Positions 1-10,338 of a DNA stretch of 64,000 nt are shown here, one piece after another. A program made the translations under genes and the position numbers. The notes under the pieces were generated by a model. The model saw nothing but the letters and a program-made list of their open reading frames with translations, was not told the DNA's origin and searched no databases. This stretch comes from Salvia splendens (lineage: Eukaryota > Streptophyta > Magnoliopsida > Lamiales > Lamiaceae): assembly GCF_004379255.2 (NCBI RefSeq), contig NC_056035.1:14079578-14143577 (forward strand). Reading direction: 5' to 3'. The number at the start of each line of letters is the position of its first letter. Position 1 is the first letter of the stretch.

Positions 1-1707
1 TGGAGTGTGATAGTGGAATTTGGGTCCCACTAAAAATGTTAGTTGAATTCATAAAAGACATAGATGTCCAAATTTTAATAATTTGAGTGTGGAAGAAAGA
101 TTTTTTTTTTTAATTTTGAATTTAATTACTAATTTAAGAATTGGATTTTAGTATTCCAAATTTAAATTTTAAAAAAATTGAAATAAGCATAAATAAAATA
201 GAACCAAAAAGTGAATCACAAATCTGCCTACCATTCCTAAATTGACCGAAATCTGTTCACATAGTACAAGAGGTGACCAAAAAATTTAAAGTTTCCCTCT
301 TAAACATTTTAGAGGGAAATTTGAACACAAATTGGCACTTAAAATTCAGATTTTGTAGCCTCCTATGAATAATTTAACATGCAATCAAACTCAGGCGACA
401 CAGTCACCGAAGTTTCAAGGAGTAGGTCTTCGTCCATTGGCGTCTTAGGAACATCGATTGCATACATGTAGTTGGTGTTCTCCCACGAGTATGTGGGGAT
501 TGGAGAGTCGTGGGTCACGATTGGGGTCAGAATCGACGCCTCAGAGGGTCGAATTCCCATTCCTGGGAGTAAGGCGAGGTGGCGGCGATTAGGGTTTGAG
601 GAGGAGGAAGTTGAAGGGGATTACGGGTTTCCGAGAGAGAGAGATAAGAGAAACTGGTTCGGAATAGGAGTCCATTTCACAGATCTAGGCGGCAGCGATT
701 AGGGTTTGAGGAGGAGGAGTCAGCGACGATTAGGGTTTGAGGTAGTGAAAGGATGGAGAGAGTGAGAAGATAGAGAGACTGAGAGGATAGAGAGAGTGAG
801 GGGTATTCGGACACGGGGTGGGTTTGGGGGGGTATATTATTTTGTATTATTTCCAAATATGGTAAGGGAACCGGGACTCCTATTCACGGACGTCCTGAAA
901 TGAAAAAACGGGACTCCTATTGTCAGACAGAGGGAGGATATATATTGTGAAGTTTCTATATGAAATCTCCGTTTATTCCACGTAAAAGACTTAATTGGAT
1001 TTGTTCTTGCTAAACATTAGGGGTTGGTTTGGTTGGTATGGTAGGCATAGATAAGAGGCCTTATCCACTCTATCCCCATGCTTTGGTTGCCATGTTAGTC
1101 TACCTCATGAACCCGGTATAAAAATATTGACCCGGTTGCAATTAAGATACGTATCTACCCAACTGAGGAATAGACTAACCACACTTTTTCTTGGTATAGA
1201 GCACTATCGCTTTTTTCTAGAAAGTGTACAGATCACCATAGTTACCATTATACCCCTTCCGTCCCTTCTCCATTTATCTCGTTCTCCTTCCCTCTTCGCC
1301 AAATTCAGCCAAATCTGCCGGCGCCAACCAATTTCAGGTTCCAACAGCTAGGAACGACGATGCCTTTTCCCTGAGTGAACAACCTTGAGCTGTGATTTAC
1401 ACGGAGATTAATCGATTAATCGACCGCTTGTTACGCTTATTTTGGTCTGAACATCAATTTCACCGCCGTCAATTGCGTTCGGTTCGGAGGATACCAATTG
1501 ACTCTGGATTCTCCATGGGTAACGAAGACGAAGGTCGCAAGATAGGTGTTTCACAACTGGCCGACTTTTACATCTTGCCATGGTTTAATATGAAGAATAG
1601 TGATTTCTTCATAATATGTGAAAGTCCTTCGCAGAATAGATACGCGAATAGGTTAAACTTAAGCAAAAACAAATACCCGGGATACATTAATATAATGCTT
1701 TGGTCGC
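1..1707. other. AT-rich intergenic stretch with no confident gene
   Basis: Mostly AT-rich sequence. Positions 573-608 and 691-718 carry two copies of a leader-like motif (GATTAGGGTTTGAGGAGGAGGA) about 118 bp apart. On the minus strand this reads as the CTCAAACCCTAATC type common in plant 5' leaders, and a TATATA-like stretch lies near 940. Around 845-935 there are two copies of GGGACTCCTATT near a GAGGGAG motif, which looks like a decayed Stowaway end. I see no convincing coding exon on either strand apart from the small ORF listed separately. Confidence 0.4.
363..560 (-). CDS. small unrecognised ORF (65 codons) behind a leader-like region
   Basis: An uninterrupted minus-strand reading frame from ATG at 560 to a stop at 363. 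It is slightly acidic, with a run of Pro/Thr/Ser residues and a motif reading YSWENTNYMYAIDVPKTPMD. It lies just downstream, on the minus strand, of leader-like CTCAAACCCTAATC repeats and a possible TATA element near 940, so transcription is conceivable. I do not recognise the protein. It could be a terminal exon of a larger gene beyond the window edge, a transposon fragment or a chance ORF. Confidence 0.2.
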   Translation of the reverse strand: MGIRPSEASILTPIVTHDSPIPTYSWENTNYMYAIDVPKTPMDEDLLLETSVTVSPEFDCMLNYS

Positions 1708-2653
1708 TCAAAGCATCGCATCAATTTTCAAGAGGTCAAACACAAACGCGGGATGAGCAATCTCCGACAATCCCCTAAAGAGATCCATAATCTCGGGCTC
1801 CTTCACTAGCTTCTTCGAAATGTAGAATTGTTGTTTCAAAGTAAGACCCGGTATACCTTGCATTTGGTCGAAAACTTCAGCCCTCTTTGTACTAAGATCG
1901 AAATCGTACCCAATCCTAGTTGAAATCTCTTTTAGGCGCTCACTTGTGTCCTCATGAATCGGGTCATCAGTGTAATGATTCCGTCCAGCTTGTCGTCCAT
2001 TTTTCTTTTCTCGAAGATTTTTTTCAATGGTTTTGGGGTAGAGGTAGCACCCTGAGTAACATACTTGTTCTCGTAAACCATCTCAGGGAGAACACCTTCG
2101 GGGAAGACTTTGTCCGAGAATAGCTCCTCAAGTGTCATGTGCTACGAGCCACATCCCCAACGTCTAAAATTTTTGCTCCATCAGCCCGATCCTTGCCGAA
2201 TATCTCCTTGCAATCTTCGATCATTAACCAAGACTTGTTGCGCATATACCGTGCGTTGCTAGCTTTCTGTCCAAAGTAATTCACATAACAAAATAAGTGT
2301 ACCAGATTCAAATATGACACCTAAAATAGGACAACTAATCACAGTGTATGATGCACACATATATATTCATAAGAACAGGAGGCACTAAAATTTGAAACAA
2401 CCTTCATAACAAACAGACAAAGTCACACTATACCAGATTGTTTATAAAATTTTAGTTCAAACCTGCACAATCTGCGACCACTGCTCATCATCGCATTCGA
2501 TTTTGTAGTCGCCATCGGAATTGAATCCAACACCACTTCGGTTAATGATGTTCAAGAGCGAAGAATAATTCTTCTTCCAAGTTGAGACCTTCGAGTGGAT
2601 GTGTGGTTGAACGCATATATCGGTTTTGGAAAATTCACGTTTGATAGCCTCCC
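1708..2653 (-). pseudogene. Myb/SANT-like (Harbinger ORF1-type) gene, 3' portion
   Basis: Minus-strand homology to the plant Myb/SANT-like family (PF12776-type, related to ORF1 proteins of PIF/Harbinger transposons). The exon next to the copia insertion encodes the family block with HSKVSTWKKNY and CDDEQW and ends at a CAG/GT donor near 2455. The next exon begins near 2269 (after GGACAG) with NARYMRNKSW and EIFGKDRADG. The tail at about 1965-1708 encodes the conserved C-terminus (ERLKEISTR, FDQMQGIPGL, stop at 1708-1710). Two frame changes break the tail: one near 2135, and one near 1967 where a single base seems lost (a CAG-like codon reduced to CG). The 5' part of the same gene lies at 9623-9901, beyond the copia element. 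I infer a dead gene. Confidence 0.75.
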
Positions 2654-3812
2654 TGTTGGTTTTAGATTGACTGTGATACAAAGATACACTAACCGGGCGT
2701 AATACAACCCAATGAAGAATGGAGAAATTAAACGGAATTAAACTAAATTGAAATTACAAAGAAGAATTCGAAATAATAAACCGTAAAGATGTAAACTGAG
2801 TCGAGGAGTCCTCTTTCCGCAAGACGAGATACGCCCCGGTAGTGCTCTCGGGTTGGCGTGTCGTCCCCAAAGATAAAGCGGCTTCATCTCTGAAGTAGCA
2901 GCACCGCTAGCAACAGAGCTTCGGCGAACGGGAGTAAGGCAGGGACAGAGCTTCGACGGGAAGATTATGCAGAGAGGGAGAGAGCGTATATACAAGAATG
3001 CTTGAGTTTGTTATCTTTCTAATGCAATGGATGCATGATTATTTATAGGCCAAGTCTACCCGCAGGGGTTGCTGGAGTCAACAGACATAATGTCTGTCAT
3101 CAAGGCCATTGACCGTAACCGTCGGGGGTTACTGACTGGTGCACTAGCCGTTGGAAGCAGAAGAGACACGATGCATCTGGACACACTACACGACAGGATA
3201 CAGCATGGACCGTCGGGGTACATCGGGAACCTTTTGTCTCCCGTTATGCGCCGGGGTCCAGCGAGGACCTGACGTGGACCGGGACCACCATGAGTCGGGG
3301 TCCGTCGGGGATAGCGTGGATTTTGAGGTGGTCTAAAAGGAACAAGCGGGGCTTGAACCACGCTCAACGATCAGCTCCAAAGAACAGCCCAAAGACAAAT
3401 TGTCAAGATCCAAGGCACACGACGCCTGATGCACGGTGCGCGGCTCGCGGGCGGGCGGCGGCGACGCGCGCGTGTGGGCTCTGTCACCCATCTTATTCCA
3501 CGATAATTATTACACATAATAATTCATCTTATTAAATACTTCATCAAAGAAGTTTATCATCCCCGATGTGGGATAATTAACACTTAGCTAATTAATACCT
3601 TATTTTTATTCTCATAGCTCATTTCTAGCTTTATTGTGACTAACTTTAATATATTATTTCTCACTCACCGAGAATCGGATTTGAGAAAATGAATATGCTA
3701 CGGTCATCTACTCAGAACTTAGATCGATGCTATTACATTTAATTTCACAAAATTAAATGTCTTATAACATTTATTATTAGTCAAAGTCGTTTGACCAAGC
3801 ACGATTCCAACA
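2654..3812 (-). repeat. 3' LTR of copia element 1
   Basis: A 1159-bp LTR with TG...CA ends. On the minus strand it contains a TATA box (GCCTATAAAT, 3050-3041), placing the likely transcription start near 3015. It also holds an exact 14-base segment (2818-2831) that is the reverse complement of the sequence next to the 5' LTR at 8605-8618. It is the only LTR of the pair that still has the TATA region. Confidence 0.9.
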
Positions 3813-6800
3813 ATCCCCCACATGAGTGGAAATTGTCAAATGCATATGTATGCAGACACAAGCTCAACCCTCAAGAGATATGTAAGCATAAGGATAGATA
3901 GTTTTTGGCTTTGAACCATCCATAGTCAACACCATCGGATACACATGCGGACTAGTAGTGTGATTCTTTGAACTATTCCTCCACGGCGTGCACTTAGACA
4001 ATGATGTTAACACTTAAACACCTCAACCCCATCCGTTCTCACGTTTTGTGTCCATTTCAGGCCTTGGACACCACTTTGGATTCATAAGTGTATTGTTTGA
4101 AGCGGCCCCACTTCACACTTACATAGGTGATTCCTCGTTAAGTATCTTGCCATACTCGGTCTCCTTGAGAATTTTATCTCAACGAGATCCTTTAGGGATC
4201 ATTAAAAGTCATAGACTTAATCTCACCATTAGGCAAGTTTTTTTCAACACTCTATTACTCTCTACTGAATAGATGTAGATGAGTGTTCACACGAATTCTC
4301 ACAGCTTAGTTTTCTCATTGAACCAAGTTCTTGGGATCTCCAGTCATCATGGTTGGGTTACCACTATGACAATTCTTTAGTTTATGGATTTCAACCCCAT
4401 TCCCTCTAGCAATTTATTCAATTGATCACGATTTAACCCTTTGGTTAACGGATCCGCTAGATTATCCAATGACTTCACGTAGTCAATTGTAATCACCCCT
4501 GTTGTGATCAAATATCTCACGGTATTATGTCGTCGACGAATGTGTCGAGACTTACCATTGTACAAGCCACTGTTTGCCCTCCCAATAGCGGCTTGGCTAT
4601 CACAGTGAATTAACACTAGAGGCACGGGCTTTGACCAACATGGAATATCTTCAAGGAAGTTTTTAAGTCATTCGACTTCTTTCGCAGTTTTATCTAAAGC
4701 TATGAATTCTGATTCCATAGTGGATCGGGCTATACATGTCTGTTTCGTGGATTTCCAGGAGACAGCACCACCCCAAATGGTAAATACATATCCACTTGTC
4801 GAAAGTGAGTCTTTGTTATCGGATATCCAGTTTGCATCGCAGTACCCTTCAAGTACCGGGGGTATCTCGAAAAGTGTAGCCCATGATATTGAGTATACTT
4901 GAGATACCTCAAAACTCTTACAAGAGCTTTCCAATGCTCTTTGCTTGGATTGCTCGTATAACGGCTCAACTTGTTCACGGTGCAAGCAATATCAGGTCGA
5001 GTGCAATTAGTAATATACATAATGCATCCAATGACCCGTGCATAATCTTCTTGTGCAACGGGCTCACCCTGTTCTTGCTCAAGTGAAAATTGAGCTCTAT
5101 AGGCGTTTTAGCCGGGATGCCATCATAGGCGTTGAACCTCTTTAATACCTTCTCAACGTAATGAGATTGTGTTAAGGTGATTCGTTCGGATGTTATTATA
5201 ATTTTCATTCCAAGAATTACATCGGCTAGACCCATATCCTTCATGTCGAAGTTTCTCTTTAACATGACTTTCGTGTCGTTAATCACTTGGGTGTTATTAC
5301 CCAAGATTAACATATCATCAACATAGAGACACACTATAACGTATCCATTATCAGTGTTCTTAATGTAGACACATTTGTCACATTCGTTGATTTTAAATCC
5401 ATTTGATAATATCCCGTTATCAAATTTCAAGTGTCACTGCAATAGCGCTTGTTTCAATCCATAGAGGGATTTAACCAGTTTGCATACCTTTTTCTCTTGT
5501 CCAGGTACTACAAAACCTTCAATTTGTTCCATATAGATTTCATCTTCAAGGTCACTATTTAGAAACGCAGTCTTAGATCCATTTGATGAATCTCAAGATT
5601 GTGTACAGCAGCAATCGCGAGAAGCACTCGAATTGATGTAATCCTCGTTACAGGTGGGTAGGTATTGAAGAAATCGTACCCTTCCTTTTGTTTAAAGCCT
5701 TTGACTACCAGTCGAGCTTTATACTTGTCCATTGTTCCATCGGCCTTAAACTTTCTTTTAAGGACCCATTGCATCCTAAAGGTTTAGCCCCTTCAGGTAG
5801 ATCAACCAACACACACGTGTGGTTTAGCAAAATTGAATCAATTTCGCTTTGAACATCTTCTCTCTAATGCAACCCGTCTGGGCCAGCAAAGGCTACTTTT
5901 ATAGATGTTGGTTCTTCATCTAAACATAAATGCAATATAGTCAGGACCAAATGTCTTAGGTGTTCTGACCCTGCTACCACGTCTTAGTACCGCATCATTT
6001 GGATCAGGCCTTGTTCGCTTGCGCGATTCTGGCTCTTCATCCACTGATTTAGAACTAGTGGTTCCATCCTCAATTCTCGTCTCAGAATTGAGTGCAATAT
6101 ATTCATTGTCTTTGCGAGGAAATATATTTTCAAGAAATACAGCATTTCTTGACTCGATTGTTGTTCCCACGGTCACAGTCGGTATTTCAGACTTGTGGAC
6201 AACAAATCGATATGCACTACTATTAAGTGCATACCCAATAAAGATACAATCAACCATTTTAGGACCGATTGTAACTTCTTTGGGTGGAGGAACCATCACC
6301 TTTGCCAAACACCCCTACACTTTGAAGTATTTGTAGGATGACTTCCTTCCCTTCCACAACTCATAAGGAGTAACGTCCTTACTTTTGAGTGGGATTTTGT
6401 TTAGGATGTAGTTTGCTGTCAAAACAACTTCCCCCACATGTTCTGGGGCATCCCTGAACTTATCAGTACGCATTCGTCATCTATTTAAGATTTTGATTCT
6501 TGTGTTCTGCAACACGATTAGATTGTGGTGAATATGGAGCAGTCGTTTGTTGAGTTATACCGCATGCGTTGCATAATTCATCAAATAGGGCTACGTATTT
6601 GCCTCCTCTATCGCTTCGAATCATTTTGATTTACAATCCAAGTTGATTCTCGACTTCGTTCTTATAATTTTTGAACACTTCAATTGCTTCATCTTTACTT
6701 CTTAAAAGATAAAGATAGCAACTTCTTGTGCAATCATCTATGAACGTGATAAAGTACTTTATACCACTTCTAGTTTGCACAAATTTTAAATCACATACAA

Positions 6801-7507
6801 CAATGTGAATTTTCAAGGGGTTTCACGTTTCGTTCAATAGAATGAAACTATAATCTAGTCATTTTCGCATCAAGGCAAATCTCACATTTGTTTTGGGTAT
6901 TGACTTCTTTTGTCTTTAGTAAATCCAAGTTTACTAAACGTTTTATAGCATTAGAATTTACATGTCATAATCTATAAAGCCACCAATTTGAACACCCAGT
7001 CAAATAGAAGAAAGTAGTAGCATTATTAGTCAATGGCTTTTCAACGTGGCGAATAGCCGATACACTTAGTTTAAAGAGAACCCTCGGTTACATAACATTT
7101 TCCGATGGGTTTCCAAACTTATACACAAAGAACTTATCGGACTCAAATACAAGTTTAAACCCCTATTTACAAGTATTGATCCAGAAATTATGTTCTTGCG
7201 TATGTCCGGGACATGTAGCACTTTCTTAGAGTGATTGTCACGTCAGACGTCATCTTGAGGACCACATCTCCAAAGTCGACACATTGGACGAGGCTTGGTT
7301 CCCCATGTTGAGCTTCCTCCCCTCAACAGTCTTGTAAGTGTAGAACTTACTTCTATCAGCACACACGTGGGCAGTGACGCCCGTGTCGATATACCAACCA
7401 CATTTGTTCTCGACGTGGTTGACTTCTTCAGTTACCACGGCGGCTATGTTGCCTTTGCCATGTTTGATAAAGTTGGCTCCACCAAGCTTCTTGGTTGGTG
7501 GCTTCAT

Positions 7508-7880
7508 CTTTCTCCCGACATCTCCCATGGAATGGGCGGGTGCCAAGTGTCTCCTGACATTTTTTCAAGACACGGAAGGGTGTCAAACGTCTCCCGATAT
7601 TTTCTAAGGGACCGACGTGTGCCAAATGTCTCCCGACATTTGCTAAGGTACGAACGGGAGACAAATGTCTCCCCATGTCTCCCGACATTTTGAATACACT
7701 GACGGGTGAGAAATGTCCCCCGACATTTCTCATGCCACGGACGGGAGTTGAATGTCCTTCATGTCTCCCGACGAACGGGAGGTGTCCCTTGGGACCAACG
7801 TGTGTCAAATGTGTTCCAACATTTTCTACGGCACGGACGGGAGCAAAATGTCTCCCATGTCTCCCGGCAAACGGGAGACG
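7508..7880 (-). repeat. 39-bp minisatellite inside gag of copia element 1
   Basis: Imperfect tandem units starting GTCTCCCGACAT at about 7589, 7628 and 7667, spaced exactly 39 bp apart. More divergent units extend on both sides, some with short insertions. Because 39 is a multiple of three, the minus-strand frame reads a 13-residue repeat of the type VGRHLAHVGPLEN. Array expansion here could have kept a reading frame open. Confidence 0.8.
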
Positions 7881-7999
7881 TCAATTGAGACCAATAGGAC
7901 ACGCCCAACGACCCTATCCATGGGGACGATGGGAGACGTCCCATAGGACTTCCCTTTCATTACCATTCACGAGGTCTCTCCCCCACATTGGAGTCAGTC

Positions 8000-8309
8000 G
8001 TGTTGATCACAAAGGTATCAACTCTCGTGTTGGACCCGACGGTCCCAACACTCAATTCATTAGAGGATTATATGGAGCCACTAAACGTGGAACCACTAGT
8101 TCTCGTGTTGGCTCCTAAGGCCCCAACACACGTGTTGATCCCGAAAGCCTCAACACTTGATCCATTGGAGGCCTCAACACCCGTGTTGTTCCTAATGGAC
8201 TCAACACACGATCCATTGAAAGATCTCGCGGAACCACTAACAGTAGAACCATCATTGTGTGTTGGCCCCGAGGGCCCCAACACCGTGTTGACCCCGAAGG
8301 ATCCAACAC
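8000..8309 (-). repeat. seven 25-bp quasi-palindromes in gag of copia element 1
   Basis: Seven 25-bp units of the form GTGTTG-n13-CAACAC start at 8000, 8027, 8105, 8132, 8183, 8259 and 8285. Each can fold on itself through its GTGTTGG and CCAACAC ends, with the first copy more divergent. Spacing is close to multiples of 26 bp (27, 78, 27, 51, 76, 26). Longer units of about 50 bp (containing GGAACCACTAA-like text) are interleaved, giving a higher-order repeat. On the minus strand it reads as a Gly/Ser/Asn-rich peptide repeat (VESFGVNT and similar). Confidence 0.85.
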
Positions 8310-8604
8310 TCGATCCTTTTAAGGATCTCATGGAACCACTTAATGTGGACCATAGGTGCTACCCAAGGCGGATGCACCAGCGACCCAAACGGGTTAGTAA
8401 GTGCCCATGGCGCTTGGATAATCAAGGGTAATGATGTGGACTCGACGGGAATCGTGGTCATGGAGGGGACCCGACGGGGAACAGTGGGCACGTCGGTGTT
8501 GGAGTCGGGGAAAGCTGCGACGGGGTTCATCTTCACGCTAAGGTATTAGTTTTGAAAGTTTTAGATTCAGTTTAAAGTCCAAACTCTTTCTTCAACGGCA
8601 AGTA

Positions 8605-8618
8605 TATCTCGTCTTGCG
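8605..8618 (-). other. putative self-complementary primer-binding region of copia element 1
   Basis: On the sense (minus) strand the bases just after the 5' LTR read AT then CGCAAGACGAGATA. This 14-mer is the exact reverse complement of 8785-8798 in the 5' LTR, and of 2818-2831 in the 3' LTR. The usual plant copia primer site TGGTATCAGAGC is absent. The arms would be about 166 nt apart in the RNA. Whether this acts in self-priming, in primer positioning, or not at all is inference. Confidence 0.4.
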
Positions 8619-8620
8619 AT

Positions 8621-9622
8621 TGTTGGTTTTAGATTGACTGTGATACAAAGATACACTAACCGGACATAATACAACCCAATAAAGAATGAAGAAATTAAAC
8701 GGAAATAAACTGAATTAAAATTATAAAGAAGAATTCGAAACAATAAACCGTAAAGATGTAAGCCGAGTCGAGGAGCCCTCTTTCCGCAAGACGAGATACG
8801 CCCCAGTAGTGCTCTCGGATTGACGTGTCGTCCCAAAAGATAAAACGGTTTCGTCTCTGAAGTAGAAGCACCGCTAGCAGCAGAGCTCCGACGAACGGGA
8901 GTAAGGCGGGGCAGAGCTTCGACAGGAAGATTATGCAGAGAGGGAGAGAGCGTGTATGCAAGAATGCTTGAGTTTGTTATCCTGGTGCACTAGCCGTTGG
9001 GAGCTGAAGAGACACGATGCATCTGAACACACTACACGACGGGATACACCATGGATCGTCGGGGTCCATCGGGGACCTTTTGTCTCCCGTTATGCGTTGG
9101 GGTCTAGCGGGGACCTGACGTGGACTGGGACCACCATGAGTCGGGGTCCGTCGGGGATAGCGTGGAGTTTGAGGTGGTCTAAAAGGAACAAACGGGGCTT
9201 GAACCACGCTCAACGACCAGCTCCAAAGAAGGCACACGACACACGGCGCCCGGTGCACGGCTCACGGGCGGCGGCGCGCGCATGTGAGCTCTGTCACCCA
9301 TCTTATTCTACGATAATTATTACACATAATAATTCATCTTATTAAATACTTCATCAAAGAAGTTTATCATCCCCGAAGTGGGATAATTAACACTTAGTTA
9401 ATTAATCCCTTAGTTTTTTTCTCATAGCTCATTTCTAGTTTTATTGTGACTAACTTTAATATATTATTTCTCACTCACCGGGAATTGGATTTGAGAAAAT
9501 GAATATGCTACGGTCATCTACTCGGAACTTAGATCAACGCTATTACATTTAATTTCATAAAATTAAATGTCTTGTAATATTTATTATTAGTCAAAGTCGT
9601 TTGACCAAGCACGATTCCAACA
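8621..9622 (-). repeat. 5' LTR of copia element 1, with promoter deletion
   Basis: A 1002-bp LTR matching 2654-3812 but missing 120 bp at the 8981/8982 junction. The missing piece corresponds to 3016-3135 of the 3' LTR and contains the TATA box. Several smaller indels and many substitutions separate the pair, so the insertion is old. Because this is the promoter LTR, the element is probably transcriptionally dead from its own promoter. Confidence 0.9.
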
Positions 9623-9901
9623 CTCCTTACAACGGACAAGATACCCGGCCCTAAATCCGTTATCAGACTTCCATCCTGCAGCAGTCAACTCCTTCATTGT
9701 TGCTAGGAGGATCTCTTCCTCGCGCACTGACCAACAACGTCGCGACCTTTCAGATTTCACGGACCTTCTAGTTGTTGCCACCGTCGTCCTGATTACCACC
9801 ATCTTCCATATTACTACCCCATATGTTGGGATGACATTGACGTGCTCTGGTTCTGCACCAGAAAATTGCAAAATAGTTACCACTTCTTTAGCTTGGTCCA
9901 T
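9623..9901 (-). pseudogene. Myb/SANT-like gene, 5' portion
   Basis: Minus-strand coding from ATG at 9901. The Myb/SANT-like domain starts near residue 54 (RRCWSVREEEILLATMKEL) and runs to GYLVRCKE at the copia boundary, continuing in phase with 2653 downward. Upstream residues are poorly conserved, so the true start is uncertain and may be one of the later Met codons. With the frameshifts near 2135 and 1967 plus the 7-kb insertion, the gene is non-functional. It could be a former PIF/Harbinger ORF1 or a domesticated relative; I see no matching DDE transposase nearby. Confidence 0.7.
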
Positions 9902-10338
9902 AAATCACAATACTTTGGGTTGAATAGCTAATAACCCTCGAACCCTCATTACGCTAAGCAGGAAATTGAAATTGCAAACTAACACGACAGCTTACAATTC
10001 CAATTTTTTAATCACACAAATGTAAACAATAACGTAAATGACGAACAGAAAACCTACCGCCGAGGTTGAAGAAGCCTTCACGACCAACTCTGACTTGTGG
10101 TATTTGAATTCTATCCCACAAACTCTCTGCGACAGAGAGTTTTGTAGTGAGCAGCCGAAGGATTTGAATGTTGTAGGCGGGAGATTTTAATAAATGAGCG
10201 CTCTTTTTTGTTCATTTAATCATTTTAGGGTTTAGCAAGGATAGAATTGTAATGAGGGTATATTTATCAAAACATAATTGTATCAATATTTCCAGTTCCA
10301 GTAGGTTGAATAAAATAGAATATTGCAAACCTATGTTA

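Larger units (their letters stand above)
3813..8540 (-). pseudogene. gag-pol remnant of copia element 1
   Basis: Minus-strand coding remnants in copia order. The gag start is near 8536 (MKMNPVAAFPD). The protease block at 7546-7250 carries CGWYIDTGVTAHVC. A pre-integrase zinc region with CEICLDA lies near 6870. Integrase core fragments are at 6816-6631. RT pieces are at 5774-5559 and 5430-4975, the latter with the catalytic CLYVDDMLILG. RNase H pieces are at 4985-4377 (HCDSQAAI, LADPLTKG). Reading frames break many times, so no functional polyprotein is possible. Most of the normal gag body is replaced by two low-complexity repeat arrays, described separately. Confidence 0.85.
2654..9622 (-). 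mobile_element. Ty1/copia LTR retrotransposon (element 1), degenerate, inserted in the Myb/SANT-like gene
   Basis: Complete structure on the minus strand: the 5' LTR is 8621-9622 and the 3' LTR is 2654-3812. Both LTRs begin TGTTGG and end CCAACA. A purine tract (read TGGGGGAT on the minus strand) sits just inside the 3' LTR at 3813-3820. Flanks are CTCCC (2649-2653) and CTCCT (9623-9627), a 5-bp target duplication with one change. Removing the element plus one duplication copy rejoins the Myb/SANT-like reading frame exactly in phase. Internal domains run protease, integrase, RT, RNase H from right to left, all broken by frameshifts and stops. The 5' LTR lacks 120 bp present in the 3' LTR. No usual plant tRNA-Met primer site is seen. 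Confidence 0.9.

Noticed and set aside
1016..1050. GGGTTGGTTTGGTTGG after TTA as a possible Harbinger end for the Myb/SANT-like gene
   Set aside because: No matching inverted end was found on the far side (9900-11420), so an element boundary cannot be claimed.
1392..1778. 128-codon plus-strand ORF
   Set aside because: Its right part is antisense to the conserved C-terminus of the Myb/SANT-like gene and the rest has no recognisable domain or codon pattern.
8000..8309. CRISPR-like spacing of 25-bp repeats
   Set aside because: Repeats are imperfect, lie in a retrotransposon gag of a plant genome, and the spacers are themselves repeated.
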